A stretch of DNA of 34,377 bases, from assembly GCA_020860755.1 (NCBI GenBank), contig JAJBTQ010000024.1, positions 1-34,377 of the forward strand, given 5' to 3'. Positions 22,514 through 30,334 of the stretch are shown here, one piece after another (position 1 is the stretch's first letter; each line of letters starts with the position of its first letter). Position numbers and translations under genes: made by a program. The DNA comes from Lachnospiraceae bacterium. GTDB taxonomy: Bacteria; Bacillota; Clostridia; Lachnospirales; Lachnospiraceae. The notes below the pieces were generated by a model. The model did no database searches and was not told where the DNA came from. It saw only the letters and a list, made by a program, of their open reading frames with translations.

Positions 22514-23512
22514 ATGCCGCAAATTGAGCAGAGCGCACAGGGGAAAGTCCTCCGAGAGATCATCGCGCGGGTGCACGCAGACAACCGGATCGGGCGCAGG
22601 ATCCAATCGGGAGAGATGCGCAAAAACATGGCGGAGGCAGAGCCGGAGTGGAAGGTTCCGGCCGGCTATACGCTGTCTGTCATACGACAGCCGAAGTTTG
22701 ACATGGAACTTTTGCAGCCTGCGATCCCGAGTAAAAAATTTATTATTCTGCAGCTTCACGGCGGAGCCTATGTGGGCAAGCTGATCAACATCTATCGCAG
22801 CTTTGCCGGACTTTACAGCGAATTGGGACGAGGGGTATCTGTGCTGACGCCTGACTTTCGCGTTGCACCGGAAGATCCCTATCCGGCAGCGTTTGAGGAC
22901 GTGATCACGTCCTATTGCTGGCTGCTTTCACAGGGATGGTCGGAAAGTCAGATTATTTTGGCGGGGGATTCCGCAGGCGGCGGGCTCGCCATGGCTCTCT
23001 GCATGTATTTAAAAAATCATGGCAAGCCGCTTCCGGCAGGGATCATTGCGATGTCGCCCTGGACGGATCTGACGCTTTCCGGACGGTCCATCCGAAAGAA
23101 CTATCACAAAGATCCGGTCTTCGGGAACACGAAGGACAGCCTGGTGTTTAATCGGGACTATGTGAAGGGAGCGGATGCCTCCAACCCATACATCTCGCCC
23201 CTCTTCGGAGATTTTTCCGGATTTCCGCCGATGCTGATCCAGGTGGGTGGAGATGAGATGATCCTAAGCGACTCAACCCGCGTGGCAAAAAAGGCAAGGC
23301 GTGCCGGGGTCAGGGTGCGTTTAAGTATCTATGACGGCATGTTCCATATGTTCCAGATGGCTCTCCTTATGGTTCCGGAATCCAAGAACGCCTGGAAGGA
23401 AGTGGGAAGATTTTTGGAGATCGTGATGCGGGAGAAGCAGCCGGCCATTAAGCTGACAAAGCGGGAAAAGCGAAAGCTGATCCGAGAGTTGAAAAAAGAG
23501 AGTAAGAGATAA
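22514..23512 (+). CDS. Alpha/beta-hydrolase of the hormone-sensitive-lipase family
   Basis: With the ATG at 22514, supported by AAAGGAG 9 bases before it, the protein is 332 aa; an in-frame ATG at 22484 adds ten residues but has no ribosome site. It shows HGGAY (oxyanion hole, 82-86), GDSAGG with nucleophile Ser153, GGDEMILSD with Asp247 and FH with His278, the complete triad of family IV esterases. The C terminus is a Lys/Arg-rich helix. It is the last gene of the radical SAM cluster and is followed by a terminator. It probably hydrolyses a short acyl ester, perhaps one made by the acyltransferase two genes upstream. Confidence 0.9.
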   Translation: MPQIEQSAQGKVLREIIARVHADNRIGRRIQSGEMRKNMAEAEPEWKVPAGYTLSVIRQPKFDMELLQPAIPSKKFIILQLHGGAYVGKLINIYRSFAGLYSELGRGVSVLTPDFRVAPEDPYPAAFEDVITSYCWLLSQGWSESQIILAGDSAGGGLAMALCMYLKNHGKPLPAGIIAMSPWTDLTLSGRSIRKNYHKDPVFGNTKDSLVFNRDYVKGADASNPYISPLFGDFSGFPPMLIQVGGDEMILSDSTRVAKKARRAGVRVRLSIYDGMFHMFQMALLMVPESKNAWKEVGRFLEIVMREKQPAIKLTKREKRKLIRELKKESKR

Positions 23513-23517
23513 AGAAA

Positions 23518-23551
23518 CGGCAGCCCATTCGAGCTGCCGCTTATCTTTTTC
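23518..23551. terminator. Terminator between convergent genes
   Basis: CGGCAGC (23518-23524) pairs with GCTGCCG (23533-23539), followed by CTTATCTTTTT on the plus strand. It serves the esterase gene and possibly the minus-strand lipoprotein gene. Confidence 0.75.
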
Positions 23552-23566
23552 ATAAATAGGAGATCT

Positions 23567-24316
23567 TTATTCTCCTTCACCTTCGTCCTCTGGCTGATCC
23601 TCATCTTCGTGGTTTTCTTCCTCGTCTTCGGCCTCTTCCGTGGCCTCCTCCGCAGCTTCTTCTGCGTCCTCGGCCTCTTCTATGACCTCCTCTTCCACAA
23701 CCTCTTCTTCGGCTGCGGCTTCCTCCGCGTTCTCAGCTTCAGCCTCCGCATCCTCCGCAGCGGCTTCCGCCTCATCCATATAAATGGTCAAACTGGCAAA
23801 ACTGATGGCACCGTCTTCCGTCACAAAGATGGAGGCGCGAACATCTGTCTTGTCTATGGGAATCTCGATCACACACTCAGTGGCCACTTCTTCCTCCTCA
23901 GTTGCTTCCTTTGTGGGGTAGATCGTTAGCGCGGTGTAATCCTCGGAGAGCTTGATCACGAGATCCGACTCCGCGAGCGGGAGTCCAGCCTCATCTGTGA
24001 CAGAACAAAAGAGCACAGTATTGCACGGGAGTGTGCAGGTCTCAAGGGCTCCGTCCTCACCGGTCGTTCCGGAGAAGATCAACTCCTCATCCTCGTAAAA
24101 AGCAATATTGACAGAGGAGAGCCCGCTTCCCGCAGCATCGTGCCAGATGCTGTGAAGGGTGAGCGTTCCCTCGGAGAGATTCTCCTCCTCCATTTCAACG
24201 GAGAGGGGGACTTCTTCTTCATTTATGGTGGTGACATCCATCTGGCACCCGCTCAATAAGAAAAGACTGGCTGCTGTGAGCAAAGCAAACAGTGGCATTA
24301 ATCTTTTTTTCTTCAT
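23567..24316 (-). CDS. Lipoprotein with acidic Glu/Ala tail
   Basis: With the start at 24316 the protein is 249 aa. AAAGGAG supports this ATG, and a possible upstream ATG at 24370 lies inside the promoter. The signal peptide MKKKRLMPLFALLTAASLFLLSGC ends with the lipobox LSGC, so Cys24 should be lipidated. Residues ~45-130 resemble a Cna-B/carboxypeptidase-regulatory beta-sandwich (TLTLHSIWHDAAGSGLSSVNIAFYEDEEL...). The last ~65 residues are almost only Glu, Ala and Asp. The role is unknown; the acidic tail could bind cations or interact with wall polymers. Confidence 0.8.
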   Translation of the reverse strand: MKKKRLMPLFALLTAASLFLLSGCQMDVTTINEEEVPLSVEMEEENLSEGTLTLHSIWHDAAGSGLSSVNIAFYEDEELIFSGTTGEDGALETCTLPCNTVLFCSVTDEAGLPLAESDLVIKLSEDYTALTIYPTKEATEEEEVATECVIEIPIDKTDVRASIFVTEDGAISFASLTIYMDEAEAAAEDAEAEAENAEEAAAEEEVVEEEVIEEAEDAEEAAEEATEEAEDEEENHEDEDQPEDEGEGE

Positions 24317-24346
24317 ATAAGACTCCTTTCCGAACAAGTCATACCT

Positions 24347-24375
24347 ATAATGCCGCAAATCGGGCCACAATGCAA
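24347..24375 (-). promoter_or_regulatory. Promoter of the lipoprotein gene
   Basis: On the minus strand, TTGCAT (24375-24370), an exact 17-bp spacer and CATTAT (24352-24347) lie about 30 bases before the start at 24316. Confidence 0.6.
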
Positions 24376-24440
24376 GAAAAATTTCTATTTTTTATAAATG
24401 TTTTCTTTTTTGATTATTTCTAGTATATTAGACGGATTTC

Positions 24441-24468
24441 TTGATTTTTGTATTTATTATGGTACAAT
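24441..24468 (+). promoter_or_regulatory. Extended -10 promoter of the SDR gene
   Basis: TTGATT (24441-24446), a 16-bp spacer and TACAAT (24463-24468), with TGG at 24460-24462 as an extended -10. Confidence 0.65.
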
Positions 24469-24520
24469 ATAAAATATAATATGTTAAAACCAGCAGCATA
24501 CAATATAAGGAGGGATCATT

Positions 24521-25306
24521 ATGAGAGTACATGAGAGAACGAATACACAGCGCATGAAAGATACCGTTATGCTTCTGACAGGCGGAGGCGGCGGCATTGC
24601 CCGTGGCGTAGCTAGGGCATTTGCCCGTGAGGGAGGAGACATTATTCTGGTCGACATTGTGCCGGAAGGCATGGAACGCACCAAAAAGGAGCTGGAAGAC
24701 GAGTTTGGATCCAACGTGGTGTGTATGGTGGCGGACGGTTCCAAAGAGGAAGAAGTCAAAGCCGCCATTGACGAGGGCGTGTCACATTTCGGACAGTTGA
24801 ACACCCTGATCAACAGTGCGCAGGCCTCTGCTGCCGGTGTGCCTTTAGTGGAGCAGTCCAAGGAGCAGTTTGACCTTGCCATCAACACAGGTCTCTATGC
24901 CACTTTCTTCTATATGAAGCATGCGTTTCCCTATCTCAAGGAGACACAGGGCTCAGTCATAAACTTTGCATCCGGAGCAGGCATCAACGGCAATCCCGGA
25001 CAGGCTTCCTATGCCGCCGCAAAGGAAGGAATCCGTGGGCTGTCCCGTGTGGCTGCAAATGAGTGGGGTGTCTATAATATCAATGTCAACGTTGTCCTTC
25101 CGCTGGTTGCGACAGATGCGCTGGTTCAGTGGGGCAAAGAAAATCCGGAGATGTATGAAAAGAATCTTCATGACATCCCCTTGGGCCGGTACGGTGATGC
25201 GGAGTACGACGTGGGTGGCGTCTGTCTGTTCCTGGCAGGCCTGGATGCCACGTATGTTACCGGTGATACGCTGTTCATTCAGGGCGGAAGCGGCATGAAG
25301 CCCTGA
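24521..25306 (+). CDS. Short-chain dehydrogenase/reductase (SDR)
   Basis: This 261-aa protein is a classical SDR. TGGGGGIA (20-27) is the nucleotide-binding loop, and Asp45 after the second strand suggests NAD(H) preference. Ser151 and the YAAAK pair Tyr164/Lys168 complete the active site. The usual NNAG motif is NSAQ (98-101), an uncommon change. The C-terminal FIQGGSGMKP resembles the usual GG-x-x end. The RBS AAGGAGG is 8 bases from ATG. It is a single-gene transcript with its own promoter and a UUCG terminator. The substrate is open: hydroxysteroids, sugars or 3-oxoacyl compounds are all possible. Confidence 0.9.
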   Translation: MRVHERTNTQRMKDTVMLLTGGGGGIARGVARAFAREGGDIILVDIVPEGMERTKKELEDEFGSNVVCMVADGSKEEEVKAAIDEGVSHFGQLNTLINSAQASAAGVPLVEQSKEQFDLAINTGLYATFFYMKHAFPYLKETQGSVINFASGAGINGNPGQASYAAAKEGIRGLSRVAANEWGVYNINVNVVLPLVATDALVQWGKENPEMYEKNLHDIPLGRYGDAEYDVGGVCLFLAGLDATYVTGDTLFIQGGSGMKP

Positions 25307-25361
25307 TTGGAAAAGCCGGGAGATGTCACACAGCCGGCAGGCTTATCAACTTGGAACGACT

Positions 25362-25400
25362 TGCCGTCATACCTTCGGGTGTGGCGGCATTTTATTTTTT
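25362..25400 (+). terminator. UUCG-tetraloop terminator of the SDR gene
   Basis: A 12-bp stem with two G-U pairs (25362-25373 with 25378-25389) encloses TTCG and is followed by a T-rich tract to 25400. Confidence 0.9.
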
Positions 25401-25407
25401 AAGTCGG

Positions 25408-25436
25408 TTGCATTTTGAGGTAAGTTTTAATATAAT
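25408..25436 (+). promoter_or_regulatory. Strong sigma-A promoter directly before the repeat array
   Basis: TTGCAT (25408-25413), an exact 17-bp spacer and consensus TATAAT (25431-25436). The expected start near 25443 is a few bases before the first repeat, so the array is transcribed, either as its own RNA or as a ~460-nt leader of the SH3b gene. Confidence 0.7.
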
Positions 25437-25450
25437 ATTTTATGATACAA

Positions 25451-25843
25451 GGGGACGGCAAGTTGAAAATAGGATGCTTGCATCCTGATTTTCGACTTTC
25501 GGACCCGAACAAATATGAGCAAGCAGCCTGGTAGGGCGGATTGCGAATATTTGTAGAATTCCGGGAGCACGACGTGCGGAGGAATTCGTAGTATCATAAA
25601 GTAAGCAGAAGTAACACAAGGGGACGGCAAGTTGAAAATAGGATGCTTGCATCCTGATTTTCGACTTTCGGACCCGAACAAATATGAGCAAGCAGCCTGG
25701 TAGGGCGGATTGCGAATATTTGTAGAATTCCGGGAGCACGACGTGCGGAGGAATTCGTAGTATCATAAAGTAAGCAGAAGTAACACAAGGGGACGGCAAG
25801 TTGAAAATAGGATGCTTGCATCCTGATTTTCGACTTTCGGACC
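25451..25843 (+). repeat. 169-bp structured direct repeat, two copies plus a partial third
   Basis: Copies at 25451-25619 and 25620-25788 appear identical; the third (25789-25843) stops after 55 bp. Each full unit begins GGGGACGGCAAG and holds three inverted repeats. In copy 1 these are GAAAAT-a-GGATGC with GCATCC-tg-ATTTTC (25465-25493), ACAAATAT with ATATTTGT (25509-25554), and GAATTCC with GGAATTC (25556-25587) enclosing GCACG-a-CGTGC. The period is not a multiple of three, so it is not coding. It may be a structured RNA, a REP/MITE-like element, or both. Nothing else is in 25444-25906 apart from this array and the start region of the SH3b gene. Confidence 0.9.
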
Positions 25844-25906
25844 TGTCTAAATTAAAATCCCAAGAATCATCTCAGCCGATGTTTTGCCGGCAGATTGGAG
25901 TTAAGG

Positions 25907-27445
25907 ATGAAAAATAGATTTTCAATCAAAAAAGCAGCAATTGTTTTATCAGCGGCAGCCCTGTTGACAGCAGGGATCCCCGGATTGACAGGCGTCACGG
26001 CCTTTGCGACGGGCGTTACCAACACAGACGGAGTCAATGTGAGGGATGCGGCAGACGGCGAGATGGTTGATCAGCTTGAGGATGGAATAGATGTTACGAT
26101 TACGAGCTCTACGACCGGTTCGGACGGCCAGACCTGGTATGAGATCCACTATACTTCAGGTGGAAGCGAACGATCCGGGTGGGTTCGGGCGGACCTTCTG
26201 GACGCAGACGTAACTTCACTGGAAGAGGCGGCGGCCGAGGAGGCTGAGGAAGCGGCAGCTGAGGAAGAGGCAGCAGCGGAGGAGCAGGCCGCGGCAGATG
26301 CTGCGGCAGCAGAAGAAGCTGCGAAGGCTGCAGAAGCGGCACAGGAGCCGGTCGTGACCAGCGAGGAGGGGGTCAATCTCGTGATCGCAAATTCCATTCC
26401 GGTAGAGATGATTCCGGATGGTTTCCATGAGACGACTGTTACCTATGAAGACAAAGAGGTTCCGGCTCTTGAGATGGACACTGCGGAAGTATATCTTCTG
26501 TATATGGAAGATACGTCTAATCAGGCGCCAGGCATGTTTGTCGTCTATGACATTGACCAGGCTGAGCTGATTCCCTATATCAACTTTGCGACAAATGACG
26601 GGTTTATTCTGTTGCTGAATATTCCGGAGGCAGAGCTTTCTGCGGTATCCGATCGGTTTGAACTGACAACCTATGACTTTGACAGCGGGACCATGGATGC
26701 GCTTCAAATGACACAGGCGGATGCCATCATTGCGGAAAGCGCGGATATCTCTGATTTTTACTATATGTACGGTGTCAACCGCGACGGGATGTACGGATGG
26801 TATGTCTATGACGCGACGGAAGGCACGATCGAGGAGAACATCCTCAATATGCACTATAACCTAAACGGAACAGTGGAGGAAAATGAGGGTGGTTCCGGGT
26901 TTTCCCTTGATTCCATGTCTATAATCGTGATCGTTGGAATCATTGTCGTCCTGCTGCTCTTAGTGATCCTGGTGATCATCTTTGGAGTCCGTTATCGTCA
27001 GCTCGCTAGAGAGATGGAGATGAGGGAAGCTGCCGGGGGTTCCCTGACTCCTCCGGATCAGGCAGATTCTGAGGCGTTTGCTCAGGAAACACAGGATAGC
27101 AATATCTTTACAGGTTCTGACAAGGATGACTCAGCGATGCCGACGAATGATCTTGGCAACGCACCAAGCGAGCGGCCTGTAAATGAGCAGCCGATACAGG
27201 AGAGTGCACCGCCGACACCGGAGCAGCCAAAAGCGGAGCAGCCGACACCGGAGCAGCCAAAAGCGGAGCAGCCGAAAGCGGCGCCGCCTAAAGCGGAGCA
27301 GCCGAAGGCGGAGCAGACTAAACAGGAGCAGTCGACACCGAAGCAGCCGAAGCCTGCACCAAAGCAGGAGCAGCCGAAGCCTCAGGCGAAGCCAAAGCCG
27401 GCGCCGGCCAAGGACTCTGATGACGACGATCTGGAATTCCTGTAA
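25907..27445 (+). CDS. SH3b-domain membrane protein with Pro/Lys-rich cytoplasmic tail
   Basis: The start ATG 25907 follows TTGGAG; the upstream TTG at 25895 is part of that site. The protein is 512 aa. It has a signal peptide ending AFAT, a bacterial SH3 domain (~37-100) with the typical VNVRDAADGEMV and WYEIHY...GWVRADLL, and an Ala/Glu-rich stretch (~108-150). A unique extracellular domain is followed by one membrane helix (~338-362). The C-terminal ~150 residues end in repeats of QPKAEQPTPE type and an acidic DSDDDDLEFL. SH3b domains bind peptidoglycan or peptides. The gene directly precedes the GntR-clpC-radA genes with a 46-base gap, so it may be cotranscribed with them. Confidence 0.85.
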   Translation: MKNRFSIKKAAIVLSAAALLTAGIPGLTGVTAFATGVTNTDGVNVRDAADGEMVDQLEDGIDVTITSSTTGSDGQTWYEIHYTSGGSERSGWVRADLLDADVTSLEEAAAEEAEEAAAEEEAAAEEQAAADAAAAEEAAKAAEAAQEPVVTSEEGVNLVIANSIPVEMIPDGFHETTVTYEDKEVPALEMDTAEVYLLYMEDTSNQAPGMFVVYDIDQAELIPYINFATNDGFILLLNIPEAELSAVSDRFELTTYDFDSGTMDALQMTQADAIIAESADISDFYYMYGVNRDGMYGWYVYDATEGTIEENILNMHYNLNGTVEENEGGSGFSLDSMSIIVIVGIIVVLLLLVILVIIFGVRYRQLAREMEMREAAGGSLTPPDQADSEAFAQETQDSNIFTGSDKDDSAMPTNDLGNAPSERPVNEQPIQESAPPTPEQPKAEQPTPEQPKAEQPKAAPPKAEQPKAEQTKQEQSTPKQPKPAPKQEQPKPQAKPKPAPAKDSDDDDLEFL

Positions 27446-27491
27446 GAGGCGGCACGGCAGGGCGCGGACAGTTCCGGGAGAATAGTCTGAG

Positions 27492-27863
27492 ATGATGAAG
27501 ATTGAGATAGATTTTGAGAGTGAGGATGCATTATATATCCAGATCCGGGATCAGATCATCTACGGGATCGCAACCCGGCAGTATCAGGAGGGGGACTCCC
27601 TTCCGTCCGTCCGCGAGCTGGCTGAATCGGTGGGAATCAATATGCACACCGTCAATAAAGCGTATGATGTACTGCGGCAGGAGGGCCTGCTTCGGCTCGG
27701 GCGCAGAACGGGAGCCGTGATCGCCATTGACCTTGATAAGCTTGGGGCAATGGAGGATATGAGAGATGAGCTTCGCGTTATTCTGGCCAGAGGATTTTGT
27801 AAAGGGATCTCCCGGGAGGAGGTCTTTGAACTGGTAAATGAGATTTATTCGGAATACGAATAA
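27492..27863 (+). CDS. GntR-family regulator, YtrA type
   Basis: This 123-aa protein has a winged-helix GntR domain: IRDQIIYGIATRQYQEGDSLPSVRELAESVGINMHTVNKAYDVLRQEGLL, followed by RRTGAVI. The short C-terminal ~50 residues are helical, as in the YtrA subfamily, too small for a ligand-binding domain of the FadR or HutC type. The start is ATGATG after GGGAG. It lies 26 bases before clpC. In Bacillus this position in the clpC operon is held by ctsR-mcsA-mcsB, none of which is seen here, so this protein may control clpC. That is inference. Confidence 0.88.
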   Translation: MMKIEIDFESEDALYIQIRDQIIYGIATRQYQEGDSLPSVRELAESVGINMHTVNKAYDVLRQEGLLRLGRRTGAVIAIDLDKLGAMEDMRDELRVILARGFCKGISREEVFELVNEIYSEYE

Positions 27864-27889
27864 GACGACGCAGTCGGAGGAAGAGATTA

Positions 27890-30325
27890 ATGCATCTGAA
27901 TGAGTTTTCCAAACAGGCAAAGCAGGTTCTGCGCTGCGCGCAGGGTCTCGCCAAGGCTGACGGACTTGGCGCGTTTGGCACGGAATATATCCTGCTCGGT
28001 TTGATGCGGGAGAAAAACGGGGTGGCAGGACAGGTGCTGCGCAGCCAGCCCATCAATGAAAAAATGATCCGGCGCATGATCCGGGAGCTGACGCTCCCGG
28101 TCTCTTTTGCAGAGGATGAAAAGCCGGAGATGATGCCGGAAGCGGCGGACGTACTGGAAAAGGCGGAGGAAATTGCCGGAAAAATGCAGAGTGAGCTCGT
28201 CGGGACCGAGCATATCCTGATCGCTATTTTGGAGGATCCGGACTGCACTGCAGCTCAGATCCTTGCGATTCTGGGATTGAATTCGAACTATGTCTGTGCC
28301 GATATCTTTTCAGCCATAGGAAAATCCCCGGAGTATGCCTCCGTGGTGAAGAATCCCTCGGGAAAGGGAGGGGAGAACGCCTCTCTGCTGGAGAAGTTTA
28401 CCTCCGATCTGACCGCGAGCGCCAAGCATCATGAGCTGGATCCGCTGATCGGGCGGGAGGTTGAGCTTACACGGATCATTCAGATCTTAAGCCGCAGAGG
28501 AAAAAACAATCCCTGTCTGATCGGAGAGCCCGGCGTGGGCAAGACCGCCATCGTAGAGGGACTGGCGCAGCGGGTGGCTTCGGGGGAGGTGCCGGAGTAT
28601 TTAAAAGACAAGCGTATTCTGGTCCTGGATGTCCCCGGTATGGTTGCCGGGACGAAATACCGCGGCGAATTTGAAGAGAGAATGAAGGGCATTTTGCGCG
28701 AAGTAGAGGGCGCAAAGGATGTTCTTCTTTTTATTGACGAACTGCACACCATCATCGGAGCCGGAGGCGCCGAAGGCGCTCTGGACGCGGCCAATATCAT
28801 GAAACCGGCCCTGTCCCGGGGCAGCATTCAGGTCATCGGAGCAACGACGGTGCAGGAGTACCGGAAGCACATAGAAAAAGATGCGGCGCTGGAACGGCGG
28901 TTCGCCTCAGTCCTTGTGGAGGAGCCGGGCATAGAAGAGACGGTGCAGATCTTAGACGGCCTTCGTGAGCGCTATGAAGAGCACCACAAGGTTGAGATCA
29001 CGGACGAGGGGATCCGCGCTGCAGCGGAGCTCTCCGCGCGCTATATCAGTGACCGCTTCCTTCCGGACAAGGCCATCGACCTGATGGACGAGGCGGCTTC
29101 CAAGGTACATTTAAAAGCGTTTACCTATCCGCAAGAGCTTTCGGAAAACTTAAAGAGGATCGATGTCTTACGGGAAGAACTGGAGGACGCTCTCACATCC
29201 GGAGATGTCGAGAACGCCACGAAGATCCACGCAGAGTTAAAGCAGTTGGAACAGGAATGTGAGAAGCTCCGGAAAAAACAGGAGCAGAGTCAGGCCCGCC
29301 GGAAACTGCGCGTGGGTGAGAACGAAGTGGCGGAGGTGGTGTCCGAGTGGACGCACATTCCGCTCAAGCGGCTTACGGAGAGCGAATCTTCCCGCTTAAA
29401 ACGGATGGAATCCGAGCTCCACAAACGTGTGATCGCGCAAAATGAGGCCGTTGAGGCCGTATCGAAGGCGGTTCGCCGCGGAAGAGTGGGCTTAAAGGAT
29501 CCGTCCCGGCCCATCGGGTCGTTTTTATTCCTCGGTCCCACAGGTGTGGGAAAGACTGAGGTGTCCAAGGCACTGGCCAGGGAGGTATTTGGAACTGAGG
29601 ATGCCATGATCCGTGTGGACATGTCCGAATATATGGAGAAGCACAGTGTCTCCAAGATGATCGGTTCGCCGCCTGGATATGTGGGCTACGACGAGGGAGG
29701 CCAGTTGAGCGAGCAGGTGCGCAGGCATCCCTATTCGGTGATCCTGTTTGACGAGATAGAAAAAGCACACCCGGACGTGTTCAACATCCTTCTCCAGATT
29801 TTGGACGACGGACATGTAACAGACTCTCAGGGACGAAAAGTGGACTTTAAAAATACGATCATTATCATGACGTCCAATGCAGGCGCACAGTCCATCATCG
29901 AGCCGAAGAGACTGGGCTTTACGGCTGTCGAGGATGAGAGGGAAGACTATGAGCGCATGCAAAGCGCCGTGATGGAGGAAGTGCGGCGGATCTTCCGTCC
30001 GGAGTTTTTAAACCGGATCGATGTCACGATCGTATTCCACGCTCTCTCGAAGGAGCATATGAAGAAGATCGTCACGCTGATGACAAGGGAGCTGGTGGAC
30101 CGCTGTGCGAAGCAGATGGGCATCCGTTTGACGGTCCGGGATTCCGTGAAGAAATATATCGTGGAGAAGTCCTACGATCCCAAGTACGGAGCAAGACCGC
30201 TGCGCCGCGCGATCCAGACAGATTTAGAGGACGCGCTTGCGGATGAGATCCTTGCCGGACGCATCAAGAGCGGGGACGACGTCGCAGTCGGACTCACCAA
30301 GGGAGAAATTACATTTATCGTATAG
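27890..30325 (+). CDS. clpC: ATP-dependent Clp protease ATP-binding subunit ClpC
   Basis: This 811-aa HSP100 unfoldase feeds substrates to ClpP and refolds aggregates. It has two N-terminal Clp_N repeats (1-145) and AAA1 with Walker A GEPGVGKTA (212-220). A short middle domain (around residues 430-475, LREELEDALTSGDVENATKIHAEL) has the size of ClpC rather than ClpB. AAA2 has Walker A GPTGVGKTE near residue 549, and the loop KRLGFT is the ClpP-binding IGF/VGF/LGF loop. The RBS CGGAGGAAG is strong. radA follows 9 bases after the stop, the conserved Firmicutes order. The usual arginine-kinase adaptor genes mcsA/mcsB are missing from this locus. Confidence 0.95.
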   Translation: MHLNEFSKQAKQVLRCAQGLAKADGLGAFGTEYILLGLMREKNGVAGQVLRSQPINEKMIRRMIRELTLPVSFAEDEKPEMMPEAADVLEKAEEIAGKMQSELVGTEHILIAILEDPDCTAAQILAILGLNSNYVCADIFSAIGKSPEYASVVKNPSGKGGENASLLEKFTSDLTASAKHHELDPLIGREVELTRIIQILSRRGKNNPCLIGEPGVGKTAIVEGLAQRVASGEVPEYLKDKRILVLDVPGMVAGTKYRGEFEERMKGILREVEGAKDVLLFIDELHTIIGAGGAEGALDAANIMKPALSRGSIQVIGATTVQEYRKHIEKDAALERRFASVLVEEPGIEETVQILDGLRERYEEHHKVEITDEGIRAAAELSARYISDRFLPDKAIDLMDEAASKVHLKAFTYPQELSENLKRIDVLREELEDALTSGDVENATKIHAELKQLEQECEKLRKKQEQSQARRKLRVGENEVAEVVSEWTHIPLKRLTESESSRLKRMESELHKRVIAQNEAVEAVSKAVRRGRVGLKDPSRPIGSFLFLGPTGVGKTEVSKALAREVFGTEDAMIRVDMSEYMEKHSVSKMIGSPPGYVGYDEGGQLSEQVRRHPYSVILFDEIEKAHPDVFNILLQILDDGHVTDSQGRKVDFKNTIIIMTSNAGAQSIIEPKRLGFTAVEDEREDYERMQSAVMEEVRRIFRPEFLNRIDVTIVFHALSKEHMKKIVTLMTRELVDRCAKQMGIRLTVRDSVKKYIVEKSYDPKYGARPLRRAIQTDLEDALADEILAGRIKSGDDVAVGLTKGEITFIV

Positions 30326-30334
30326 AGGAACAGT

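Noticed and set aside
24317-24370. Lipoprotein start at ATG 24370
   Set aside because: It overlaps the promoter -35 and would bury the lipoprotein signal peptide; ATG 24316 has AAAGGAG.
25427-25821. Minus-strand open frames of 75-119 aa over the repeat array
   Set aside because: They arise from the repeat itself, change frame from copy to copy because 169 is not a multiple of three, and have no ribosome sites.
25451-25843. CRISPR array
   Set aside because: Units are 169 bp, contiguous and identical with no variable spacers, and no cas genes are present.
27183-27485. Arg/Ser-rich 100-aa frame near the end of the SH3b gene
   Set aside because: It is an out-of-frame reading of the Pro/Lys/Glu repeats and has no ribosome site.
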